DNA from: Cavia porcellus
Taxonomy: Eukaryota; Chordata; Mammalia; Rodentia; Caviidae
DNA: 64,000 bases
Direction of reading: 5' to 3'
Assembly: GCF_034190915.1 (NCBI RefSeq)
Contig: NW_026947496.1
Coordinates: 58,042,501 to 58,106,500 of the forward strand
Positions 1-9,994 of this stretch are shown here, in pieces; the stretch's first letter is position 1; each line of letters starts with the position of its first letter. Position numbers and translations under genes: made by a program. Below the pieces are notes generated by a model. The model had not been told where the DNA came from. It ran no database searches and saw nothing but the letters and a program-made list of their open reading frames with translations.

Positions 1-1206
1 ATATATTTGGTTTTACTCTCTCCAAGATCTAGGAACTCTGAACTGGCAATAAAATATATTAAATGATTGTAACATGTATTGCAATTAGGAAAGAGATGAA
101 AAATATCATTCCTTCTCTGTTAATTACTTGAAATGGAAACTTAAATGATAGGTAGAAGAGAGGCACAGAAAAAACTTTGAGTTGCAGATATTGCAATCAT
201 TTCTGAATATTTCTGTCACCTAGAGCTATTGCTGATAAGTAAAATAGGTAATATTGTCAATTTCATTTTGTCTGTGGTACTGTATATATGGGAATATCTA
301 GGTACATGATTTGGTTGCCTCACTAATAAGACTTTTTTTTGTATCCACTTGAGAATTGTTGGCTCTTTATTTTTTTATGAAGTATAGATCCAGTGATTTT
401 AGTTTGGTGTCTTAGCATGTCATGCCTAGGACTTGTCACTACTACCAAATGACAAAGCACTACACATATATGTAAATTTAAAAGTACATTATTTAACATT
501 TTTTCTAAAATATAAATAAAATATTGTTGCTTTGATATTGAAATGAGCATCAGCTGAATTCCTGGAGGTCACTATGCTTCCTTGCATAATAAATAGTAAA
601 TCCACATTTTTGTCATCAAATTCCCTCATTGTCCTGATGATTTCTCATGTGGAAATAAATTAACCCCTGCCCCTTTTAAAGAAGATAGGATAGTGTAGAA
701 GCAACACCGAGTTTAAAGTTAGAAGAGCCTAATATGATCCACTTATTCGCTATGCAAACTTGAATAAAGATTATATTCTGAGTCTCCAGAATAGAAATAA
801 AACAGGCTCTCCTGCCTGTTTCCTCAGAGAGTCTTGTTGAGGATCAAATGTGACAAGATATAGGGATTGTTTTGTGAAATGGGAAGCATGATGCAAAGAT
901 GAAATGTTATTGGGTGGGTGGAAGAGCAGCTAAACCATCTACCATCAGAGAGCCTGGACATGTTTGAGCATGACTGCTCCTCCTAAAGTTTGCATAAGAG
1001 GCATAATGTCAACTTAAATTCATAATGAGAAAAGATTGGATCACACATGATACTCTGAAGACAGAAAAGCAAAACATGAGTCATTTGAAAAAAATGAATG
1101 ATTATGAAACCATTGCTAATAGCTGTTATTAGATTTATTTTCCTGACCTATTCATTGGTTCTCATATAGAAGTTCCACAGAGAAGGGTAGACAATTACAT
1201 TTGAAA
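1..1206. other. Non-coding AT-rich sequence, no gene seen
   Basis: No reading frame here has a recognisable protein, and I see no clear SINE, LTR or tandem array. The longest frame (about 75 codons on the minus strand near 323-550) has no domain-like composition. Confidence 0.6.
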
Positions 1207-1365
1207 GTTCTTCCCTTCCCTTCCCTTCCTTTCCCTTCCCTTCCCTTCCCTTCCCTTCCCTTCCCTTCCCTCCCCTCCCCTCCCCTCCCCTCCCCTCCCC
1301 TCCCCTCCCCTCTCCTCTCCTCTCCTCTCCTTTCCTTTCCTTTCCATTCCTTTCCCTTCCTTTCT
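1207..1365. repeat. Polypyrimidine microsatellite (TTCCC/CCTCC)n
   Basis: About 160 nt of almost pure C/T on the + strand. It passes from ttccc repeats through ctccc/ctcct repeats to tttcc repeats, so several related 5-bp units have expanded side by side. The minus strand is all purine, which creates a false Glu-Gly-Lys-Arg-rich open frame. Mirror-symmetric homopurine tracts of this length can adopt triplex (H-DNA) structure; that is an inference. Confidence 0.9.
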
Positions 1366-4300
1366 AACTTGTAGAGGTCACTTCCATGTGTTTGCAAATA
1401 TCCCCTTCCTAGAGTTATTCCAGCATGTGCTTCTGATGTCACATCTCTTTCTGTGAATTTCACCACTCCTTCAACTCAGGGACTCTTATGATTCAATGGG
1501 ACTCACATATATAACAAAGGAAAATCATCTCGTTTCAAGATCCTTAACTTCCTCCTATTTGTAAAGGTCATATGCTATGCAAGGTGAAAGATGATCATGT
1601 GCTCTGGCTTAGGATGTGGTCATCTTTTGGAGGGCTGGGAGGGTGTTCCCTAACCCCCATTATTTGCTTTCTCTTCTCCATTTTTTTTTTCCTTTTGAAC
1701 CCCCCCCCCCTCCAAACCATAGTCTTGGAAACTTCACTTATTTTAAGACCTATGTATAGTTTGGATGCCTAGTTAACAGCTAGACCTCCAACAGCAAGTG
1801 AACTTTGGGGAAATGGCCCAAAATCTCCTTCTCTCCCTTAATTGGCCATGAAAACTATGGAAAGGTAAACAAACCAGTTTATCAAGGCACCAAACTGCCT
1901 GGTGCCCATATTCTGTGTGTCAGTTAACCAGATGTGTGAGAAGGTCTTGTAACATTCCATAGCAATGATAGTGCTGCAAGGGTAATATCCATGCAAACTC
2001 CTGATACATAATGAAGGGAACAAAGGAATCAATGATGACCAGCCAGCCAGTAGCCAGGAGTTTCAATGACAAAAGCTGACTGACTGTGGTTTGAAGAAAA
2101 CTTCACTGTTTCTCAAATCTCAATATCCGGTGGGTAAATCCTGTGGGTAAATTACTGTAACAAGGTCACTCTTCTGCCACCCAGAGTGCCTCACATAGAA
2201 ATGTTCTACCAAGATGTAACAACTTAGAGAAATGTTGTAAACTGTTTTGTTTTAGAGTTGCAAAAGGAAGATAATCATAACTTTCTTTACCTATATATCC
2301 TTAAAAATTTCTGTTCAAATTCAAAGTTTGAATTTCCTGAAGATATATTCTGACAGAGAATAAAATTGTCTTCTGTCTTAATTTAGAAAATATAGTGAAA
2401 CCAATTGAAAGACAGAAGAAACCCTGGTAACAGAGTCAGACTACATGCTGGACTCAATCACAAGAAGATGAGTCCTATGTAAGTGGAAAACAAATTTTTA
2501 GTGGATAGAGACAATAAATGTGATAGACTGAGGTTCATTTCAAGGATGACTCCTGGAGAATTCCCTGTATTACACATGGTGAATAAGAGGAAGGAGAAAA
2601 GCACAACTGAAGCATCTGTTATGTGGATGACATAGGACTGGGCTGTGTAGAGAAACTGAGGGAAACATAGAGACTAAGTGTCCCATTAGTGATCAAGATT
2701 CAAAGAACATGAACAGCCACAGAGCAGCATCCTCTTATGAGCAGGAAAGACCAAAACAATGGCCAACACACATATAAATGATGATTACATTCACTGTTCA
2801 TCAAGAACATGTGAATCAGAATTTGGACTTAACTTTTTCCCTCCAAACTGGAAGAAAATTAAAAGACTAGTAACAAAAATTAAAGGCACAGTGAAGGCTA
2901 AAATGCTATCTCAGTCAATGCCTAAATTAAAAAGAAACAATGAATCTTGTATTAGTGAAGTTATATGGAAGAAGATACTTTCTACAATTGTTGGAGAAAT
3001 TGAATGGAAATTGATATCTAGATTTTCAGGAAAAGTGTCTCTTAAAATTGTTAAAGTGTTGTTAGAGTAGCCTACTGATTGTAAGTTTAAATATAAAGGA
3101 AAATTGCAGATATGCAATTAGTTATATGTAGGTGTTTTACTAGAGTATTCTTTACAATAATGGGAAAAAGTAGTTCTCAGTTTAACTCTCAGGACAATAT
3201 TCATAAAGAGACTATCTATATCCATATAATGAGTATTTTTAATGAAGAGAAATACATATATACTTGGTAGATGAAAATACATTCAGTATAATTCATCTCT
3301 AAAATCTTTGTAATCTAAAACTATTTACATCCTTATGTGCCTTTATAAGAAGGAGTTGAATTATGTTTCAAGAAACATTTACTTTACCTGTGGAATTTGG
3401 TTCATATAAGATTATATGGTATTAATGTAGCATTTTTATAATTTAAAAGTTATAGTGACAAAAATTTTAAAAAAAGACTGTTGAATAAAAACATTGAAAA
3501 AGCAAGGACTCTTTTACTATAATACTGCATAGTTTTGCCTATTGGATATGCACAAATTTCTGTTGATTGGTGTTTTTTTATTGTTGTGAATGTCAGTTAA
3601 CCAGAAGTTGTGAATGTCAGTTATATTTCAGACAAAGGGAAATAGAAATGTTTGAAATGCAAAGCAATATAGCAATGCAATGTTTAAGGATTTTATTCAA
3701 CTGCAAGATCAAAATAAACCAACACTCTGATGGGTTTTCCTGCAAAGCTATCTTCACCATTAACTACATTTAAAGAGATGAAGACTTTTGAATGAGGTAA
3801 GAAAGAACCGCCCTCTCCTCTGGGCTTCTCACATGTTCCTGAAGTGCTATATCCAGGAGTGTACATCACGTTCCAAGCACATACAAAGTGACAGAGCATG
3901 GCTGTTTCAGGACTGAAATGATGTACTTTGGGAATAGTAAAATAAAGACAGAGTTATTTATCTGAGAGGCCAAAAAATGCCCAAACGATCCATCATAGTT
4001 GACGTTAAGCATTTTAATATTAGTACATATGAGACAAAAATGGGTTATTCTATTTGCATGCAAAGTACAGAATATAATAACATGATAGCATAAAACAGAG
4101 ACGGTAAGCTATAGTCTTTAGTATAGACAGCGCTGAAACTCTATAAAAAAAAGAAAAGAAAAAGGCAGAGGTCATTGTTAATGTTGTATAAGGATTTAAA
4201 AGACATAGTAGTCTTATGGACATATTTAGTTTGAATTTAATATATACTGGTCTATCCACTCATGTCAGATTTGAGGGCACAGACATCTTGACCCAAAAAT

Positions 4301-6837
4301 AGCAGGTTATACCATGGTAACTATCCTTACTTTCCTATTAACTTAAACTGAAATCCTATAAAACTTACATTGTCTTACTATGACTGATCTTAATTGAATC
4401 TGAATCATAAGACTATGGGTTGGCCATGGCTGATTTTATTTGAAATTGGTATGCTTGTCAGTATCAACCCTAAAGTAGAGGCAACTACTCTGAGGATGAC
4501 AAGATGTAAAGGATATCCATACTGGTATTAATTAGTAACAGCTTCCAAATCCTACAATGCTGTCAAAGTTAAGTTTTTATAAAAATAGGTGATACTATAT
4601 TTAACTATAATAAGCCAGTGTGGTGGTCAAATCTATTGAAAATAACAAGAAGAAACATAGTAACTACGGAAGATCATCTATATTGTGGTCTTATATGTTT
4701 TATCCATGGCATGTTTTTCTAGGAAATTGTTTTGCTGTCTTGCTATGACTTGGTATTTCCTATAACACAGAGAGGATAGATATATATGTAGAAATTCACA
4801 CATGGGTTCTTTTTTCCTTTTTAATTATTTATGAGAACAGATTATATAATGTAAGATGTAATGAACAGATATTCTGAGGAAGAGACGCTAAGAAACCCGA
4901 GGCTAATTTAGTAGCATTATGATAGAAATTCTAGCAATACTAATGTTTGCTGATTAGAATGACATTGGACTGGTTTCTTGAGTTCAATTTCAACATATGT
5001 AGAGATGGGGACAGCTATCACAAAGAGAATGAGAGATGCGTTGGTAGTTGCTATTGTCTTCCCTAATTTGGTACTTGAGGACCTAAAAACTCTCCAATGA
5101 TTTGATTAGTTCTATAATATACAATAAGTATGTAAGGTGGGTGAAGATGGGGACAACTATTTGTAAGAAACTAGAGACAGTTAGATAGACAATCAAGATC
5201 TCCAGTGGGCTTGCTACGAAATCTGTATTTCTTTAAATTGTTTTTTTAACTGCTATGTTCTGTTTTGATATGTTTAATCTTACCCTCTTTGAGAAGTAAA
5301 ACAAATGTGTAGGACTGAAAACCATATTACTGAGCTCTTGTTCGATCATAGAGCAGAAGGGTTTGTCGTGTCACTTTATGAATGTCATCCTAAATGCTTT
5401 AATTCTATAACATGAACAGCCATTTCTAAGATGACAATGTGTAACATATCAACCAGCAATTTCTTACCGTTTGTTTTTCTGTAAGTTTGTATCATTTCTA
5501 CCCTTTTTTAAAATCTCCATGTATTCTTTTGTTTCCTTGTCTTTAAATAAAAATAAATAAATAAAAAAAAAAAACATGGGTGTGTGCATCACTTTTCATC
5601 TTCCAGAAGAATTATTGTCCTTTGACACATGGGATAGAAATCACAAAGGTTTTGTTTGCCTTTTTCAAAGGCCTACCTCTGAGATACTTCCCATTAACCA
5701 GGAACTATACACCTAGCCCCAGTGATCTAGAAATTAGTACACTAGTGAAAAATTTGGTAGTCACTTCCACATACAGCATACTTGCACACACAAACAAAAA
5801 TATCACTTATGACATGCTCACATAGGCTTTTCCCTTCTGGTTAGAAAGAATGAAAATCTGAAACACAGCATGGAAACCAATGCGAGGCATTATGTTGGCT
5901 CCATTAGCTAGATCTGTCATTGGCCTCATGAAAGAGGGCTGTCCTCACAACTTGTTTACCTACCTGGTAGTGTTGTGTTGTGAGAAGTTAGCTTCTATTG
6001 AGTTTGAGTCATTTTATACTTTGAACTCTGTTCTTAAAGCAGTTCACCTATTTCAGTTTGTTCAAGGGATTTACAAAGTGAAAACCAACAGATGAATGCA
6101 GAGTTCAAAAACAGTGACCCTATTTATCATGTGGTTCAATCAGACCAAAACTCAAGGCACCTAATTTTGAATTTAAGTCTTTTCTAATCTATCATCCTGC
6201 CATACAAAAGAACTAAAGCCATTGTTATAAATGAAAGGGGCAATATTATGACTCAACATAGAGCAGTTCTGTAAAAGGCATATGCTTCCATTGCTTCAAG
6301 AGGAAGTGTGTGCTCAATCTCAGGGAATATTAGAGAAGAAAAGAGTGAAGGCCTGTCAGAGGTAGATGATTGAGTGTTTCCAACACCCTGAGCTTGCATG
6401 ATTCAGTGCACACTGGAAGTACTCAAATGATATTTATTACAAACACTATGTACTAGCAACAATTTGGGGACCCAGTCATCTCTCAGCAAGGTATAATGGA
6501 GATGCTAAGGAACTGAGTTAGAAATAAAAAAAATGAGTAAGAACTTCAGCACAACGTTCAACAAATTTTTCATGTGCAAAGGCTCATAAAACTGAGACCA
6601 ACCTGGTACTTAGTTATGAAACAAAGTCAGAGAATCTGTTGATTATGACTTTTCACAAATACAAGATCTCATGCTTGTGATAATTGGTTGTTCCTACTAT
6701 AATAATGCCCATATCCAGGAATACCATTAGCAAGAGGGTAGTAGGATCACAGAGCATATCTCTCTAGTAGATGGTAGTAATCAATAGTGCAGTGAAAGCT
6801 GGAAGGACCAGGTGATGACTGCCAGTTTGAATAGCTC
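1366..6837. other. Non-coding interval upstream of the retrovirus, no gene seen
   Basis: AT-rich, with only short scattered frames in all six directions (103 codons at most, at 2759-3070, of low-complexity Lys/Ile/Ser composition). A T run then a C run lies at 1681-1710, and an A/T-rich run at 5544-5576 may be the tail of an old retroposon. I recognise no family in the remainder. Confidence 0.5.
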
Positions 6838-6843
6838 CAGTAT
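6838..6843 (+). repeat. Left target-site duplication of outer provirus (cagtat)
   Basis: The six bases cagtat directly precede the TG that starts the outer 5' LTR. They recur at 20432-20437 directly after the CA-terminal 3' LTR. A 6-bp duplication is what betaretroviral/class II integrases usually make. Confidence 0.93.
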
Positions 6844-6941
6844 TGTAGGGAGCCGAGTGACAGGCATTGCTGCCTAGATGTCTCTCTCTCTCTCTCCTAT
6901 GGGCACTGCGTCTGCCTACATTAACCATAATCCTCTTCTGC

Positions 6942-7054
6942 TTACGTCACTTATCCGGATGTGATGGTAACCCTGTTGTATTCATCTGTTTAACCTCTTC
7001 CTGTCCCAGCTCCCGCCCTTAGCCTATAAAAGATGTGATTATTTTCTCAATAAA
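6942..7054 (+). promoter_or_regulatory. Outer LTR promoter core: CRE-like site, TATA box, poly(A) signal
   Basis: ttacgtca (6942-6949) is a CREB/ATF-type site. tataaaa lies at 7025-7031, and aataaa at 7049-7054 would serve the R region. The same three sites recur in the 3' LTR at 20197-20204, 20280-20286 and 20304-20309. The single LTR difference falls just after the TATA box. Activity is inferred. Confidence 0.7.
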
Positions 7055-7139
7055 CCGGAGGCTTGATTGGGTTAACATCAACTTGCCTTCGTCTCTTTTT
7101 GTCTCCCCCATGTCTTTTATTTAATCCCCGTTTCTCCTC

Positions 7140-7145
7140 CAGGAG
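7140..7145. repeat. Target-site duplication of inner provirus (caggag), left copy
   Basis: caggag belongs to the outer LTR and is duplicated at 15990-15995 on the other side of the inner provirus. The undisturbed site is preserved in the outer 3' LTR, where the bases run ctccaggagttccg without interruption at about 20393-20404. Confidence 0.95.
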
Positions 7146-7609
7146 TGTCGGTGTCGGTCCCGGCCGGCAGGAAAGGCACACGACAAGAGTTGTTGGCGGA
7201 CAACCTTTCCGTTTATTCTCTCTCTCTCTCCGTACAGCCTGCTCCGGGATCCCCGATCCCGCCCGAGGGAAGCCTCCTCTGGTCCGCCCTCCGCGGCTCC
7301 TTGCGTGCTTCTCTCTGCGCTTCTTCTCTCTTACTCTATTCTCTCCTATATCTCCTTCCTATTCTGCCTCTCCCCAAGGGTGGCACCAGTATATATACGG
7401 ATACAGTGTCCAATCATATTAAAGTAGGCAAGGCAAGCTGATTGGCTAACGGCAGTTGTTGCTGGGCGGACTGTCTTACAGGGTGTGTTGTTTACTAAGC
7501 AGGAAGCAGGATATAAGCGCCATCTTGGCACACTCGATGGGAGGGGTAATCTAGCTCAGGCTTCACTCTTTCCTACAGGCCTCATATCACCCGGCCAGGG
7601 CCCCCAACA
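7146..7609 (-). repeat. Inner provirus 3' LTR (464 bp)
   Basis: On the minus strand it begins TGTTGGGGGCCC (at 7609) and ends in CA (at 7146). It holds an inverted CCAAT box (+ strand attgg, 7441-7445), a TATA-like gtatatatac (7389-7398), an AATAAA signal (+ strand tttatt, 7212-7217) and a YY1-like gcgccatcttgg (7517-7528). It equals the right LTR except at 7198 and 7467. Confidence 0.95.
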
Positions 7610-7623
7610 TCTCCCCCTTCTTT
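7610..7623 (-). other. Inner provirus polypurine tract
   Basis: Read on the minus strand it is aaagaagggggaga, directly abutting the TG of the 3' LTR. This is the position and composition of a retroviral plus-strand primer. Confidence 0.9.
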
Positions 7624-7843
7624 ATTTATTAAGATAGAGTGGTCTGTGGGTCCATTTAAGGTGTCTAGGAGTGGGCCTACTTTGTAGGCCGAGGCATGAG
7701 AGAATGTAGAGGTCTATACCCTGCTGTGCATCACCTTGTTTTGTGCATATCCTTGGCCCAGGACCATGCTCAAGGTGAGTGGTTCATTTTTTCGCAGGGC
7801 CAGGCTTTTGTGAACCGAACCTGGATGCATATAGACATTCATT

Positions 7844-8014
7844 CCTGTCTTCCCCCCAACCTTTGAGGCGGATGGCAGTGCAGTACCCTTGGTCTCGCAT
7901 CTCAATGCCATTAACTTTACTCCCGGAGGGACCCTCGGCCTTACAGGCCAAGTATATCGGAGTGGAGCCTGTCTTAGGTTGATCAGGAGAACTTCTCCCG
8001 TCTTACCCGTCATT
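7844..8014 (-). promoter_or_regulatory. CTE-like RNA export element after env (inner provirus)
   Basis: On the minus strand aatgacgggtaaga (8014-8001) is followed, across a small hairpin (ggagaa/ttctcc), by cctaagacagg (7978-7968). These are the two conserved strands of the internal loop that binds TAP/NXF1 in the constitutive transport element of MPMV/SRV, which also lies between env and the 3' LTR. The MPMV element has two such loops. Here the second is at best degenerate: an ACGGGTAA-like stretch near 7916-7927 and gaagacagg near 7844-7853. Role inferred: nuclear export of unspliced RNA. Confidence 0.7.
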
Positions 8015-8095
8015 GGCTTGTCCACTCAACTCTTAGAGCTGATGTTTGGGGGAGATACGAAGGGGTCCGCCGAGTGACACTGAGGAACTAAGTAA

Positions 8096-9994
8096 TCACC
8101 ATTGGAGTCGTGCCTTCCTGGCCTGAGCCCAGAAAGCACTAGGAGTGGAATCCCCTTGACTCTGGGCCAGCAATATCATCAGTGCCATATGTGTCTTTTG
8201 GGTCGTCCTTATCGACCGCAGGCACCTGAGGGTCACGAGAGCGACAACCATAAGAACAAGAATGATCCCATACACAAGAAGTGATGAGGGTTTGAAGAAA
8301 GAGCCTATCTGGCCTAGGACATCATCAAAAAAGGAGGCTGTAAGTATAGGTACTTCTATCTGATCTAGCTGTCGGATGGTCATATCTAGACGCACGCTAG
8401 CATTCCAAAAGGAGGAATTGTAGGTGGTGAGAACATAATCCTGAAATTGCTTGTAGGCCGAACGGTTAACCTGAATGGGGGTAACGCATAACTGGGTGAA
8501 TGCCCATCTGGCGTCACACAAATTGTTAGCCACCTCCCAAAGTCCTTGGACTTCTTGGGCAATTAGGTCGATCTGTTGCTGTAGTGCCATTATGGCGTTG
8601 TGCTGGAGGAGGTTAACTTCTTGCTGTTCCCTCAGCGCCAAGGAGGTGGTGTCTGTAAGATTGGCAAAGGCCTGCACCGTCAGCGTGGACTGAGTCAGAG
8701 CAACGGCAGCCGTCACAGCCGTTGCAGTCAGAGTCACGAACAGTGCTGCCAAGGCCGCTGTGATCCCAAAATCCCTCTTATGCCTGAGCATGGGTAGCTG
8801 GTCCTGTTGGTAGACGGGATGAACCCAAACAGATTCGTTAAAGGGAACCCACATCAGTGGGGGTCGAAGAGCCAGCATAGCATACGGGAAAGACCCATTC
8901 CAGCAGTTCCCTGTAAAACAAGATTGGTTACTGCACTTGAAGGTGATGTCAACAGAGAACACCCATAAGTAGGGCGGTTTTACACATGCGGCCTCAGAGT
9001 TAAGGGTGACATTGGTGGTTCCATTAGAGGCAGAGGCGTTAATAGCAAGCACAGGTCTTAAGTCCATGCAGGCTCCCGTGGAGAGGCATAACCAATTTTC
9101 ATTAAGGGGGAAGGGGAAACTTGTTGCCAAATTGTTGCTTATTTCCTTGTAGGGCTCCCACCAAGTCACAGCGCCATCAAAATATTGGTGTCGCTGTGAC
9201 TCCCACCCAGTCACAGTGAGTATGTCTGTACTGCGTGGAAGAGAGAACCGGGACCACCAAGACATGTTTAGATAAGTAACTCCCACGCCATCGACAGTGC
9301 AGGGCTGCCACGAAAGTTGTGACAGATCCACCATCTGTCTTTTACGGCTTGGGGATACACGGTACGGGCATGTGGGAAAATCGGGACGGGTGTGCATGGC
9401 TGCTCGGGGTCTACAGGCTAGTTGGCTAGCGTGTTTACCCGAACATTCAGGCGGATACAGAAATGGGGCGGACAACTTTACCGTCAGGGAGGTGTCGTGC
9501 CATTTTATAAAAAAGGGCAGGAAGCCTATGCATGATCCCAGATGACATGAGGGGTAGCTAACAGTGGAAAAGATGACCACATCATTAGTGATGGGGAGGT
9601 CAAAACGTATGGGTTTGATGGTTAGCGGTATATCTGGTATGCAGGGCAATCTGGCGGAGCAGTTTTTTGCGTACAGCTTTGGGAGAGAGGGGGCTGTAGT
9701 AGAAATCATGGCCAGCGCTGGCGGATGGTGTATTGCCGCCCATACCAGGTCTGCTCCTATTTCAGTGGTGGTGGTGAGCATCAGAGCCAGGAGGAAAGGG
9801 GTTGCCGGGAGGCGGCGTGGCCTAGCCATTCTGGCTGCGCCGTACCCTAAAAGAGAACCAATTACTATAGAGAGCATAATCATTATTGTGCTCCAGAAGT
9901 CATACGGTATCGCTCGGTCGAGCAGCAGTATCCTGGTCGGACCGATCTTGACCGGGCTGTTCGTTGCCGTTGAGTTTTGGAGTGTCCCCTGCAT
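8096..9994 (-). CDS. env: Envelope glycoprotein (inner provirus), intact
   Basis: A 632-codon frame for a class I-fusion-type retroviral envelope precursor (surface and transmembrane subunits). A basic RHKR site at residues 404-407 fits furin cleavage. It is followed at once by an Ala/Thr/Val-rich hydrophobic fusion peptide (about 409-435), heptad-like Gln/Leu-rich sequence (about 445-490), a cysteine pair in the loop after it, and a membrane anchor at about 568-589 with a 43-residue tail. Many N-x-S/T sites are present. The frame overlaps the end of pol by 95 nt. Start is uncertain: the first ATG (9994) gives a long N-terminus with its own hydrophobic stretch, while an internal ATG at 9829 (MARPRRLP) begins a conventional signal peptide. 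No stop or shift interrupts it. Presumably translated from a spliced RNA. Confidence 0.9.
   Translation of the reverse strand: MQGTLQNSTATNSPVKIGPTRILLLDRAIPYDFWSTIMIMLSIVIGSLLGYGAARMARPRRLPATPFLLALMLTTTTEIGADLVWAAIHHPPALAMISTTAPSLPKLYAKNCSARLPCIPDIPLTIKPIRFDLPITNDVVIFSTVSYPSCHLGSCIGFLPFFIKWHDTSLTVKLSAPFLYPPECSGKHASQLACRPRAAMHTRPDFPTCPYRVSPSRKRQMVDLSQLSWQPCTVDGVGVTYLNMSWWSRFSLPRSTDILTVTGWESQRHQYFDGAVTWWEPYKEISNNLATSFPFPLNENWLCLSTGACMDLRPVLAINASASNGTTNVTLNSEAACVKPPYLWVFSVDITFKCSNQSCFTGNCWNGSFPYAMLALRPPLMWVPFNESVWVHPVYQQDQLPMLRHKRDFGITAALAALFVTLTATAVTAAVALTQSTLTVQAFANLTDTTSLALREQQEVNLLQHNAIMALQQQIDLIAQEVQGLWEVANNLCDARWAFTQLCVTPIQVNRSAYKQFQDYVLTTYNSSFWNASVRLDMTIRQLDQIEVPILTASFFDDVLGQIGSFFKPSSLLVYGIILVLMVVALVTLRCLRSIRTTQKTHMALMILLAQSQGDSTPSAFWAQARKARLQW

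Larger units (their letters stand above)
6844..7145 (+). repeat. Outer 5' LTR, first 302 bp (split by inner provirus)
   Basis: Starts tgtagggagccgag. It contains a CRE-like octamer ttacgtca at 6942-6949, a TATA box tataaaa at 7025-7031 and a polyadenylation signal aataaa at 7049-7054. The last 31 bp of this LTR are at 15996-16026, beyond the inner insertion; 302+31 equals the 333-bp length of the intact 3' LTR. Confidence 0.93.

Noticed and set aside
1152..1466. 104-codon Glu-Gly-Lys-Arg-rich minus-strand frame
   Set aside because: Produced by the polypyrimidine microsatellite; no real coding composition.
2759..3070. 103-codon + strand frame
   Set aside because: Lys/Ile-rich composition typical of AT-rich DNA, no domain, and overlapped by an antisense frame.
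7063..7441. 119- and 98-codon frames in the inner LTR (also 15412-15821)
   Set aside because: Repeated because the LTR is repeated; sense of these frames is opposite to the provirus and they lack any domain. A superantigen-like LTR gene was considered, but there is no long frame on the proviral strand.
7714..8025. 103-codon minus-strand frame between env and 3' LTR, a possible accessory gene
   Set aside because: Its first part is the CTE-like RNA element and no protein family is recognisable; the open frame is better explained by RNA-level constraint or chance. Sibling copies could revive it.
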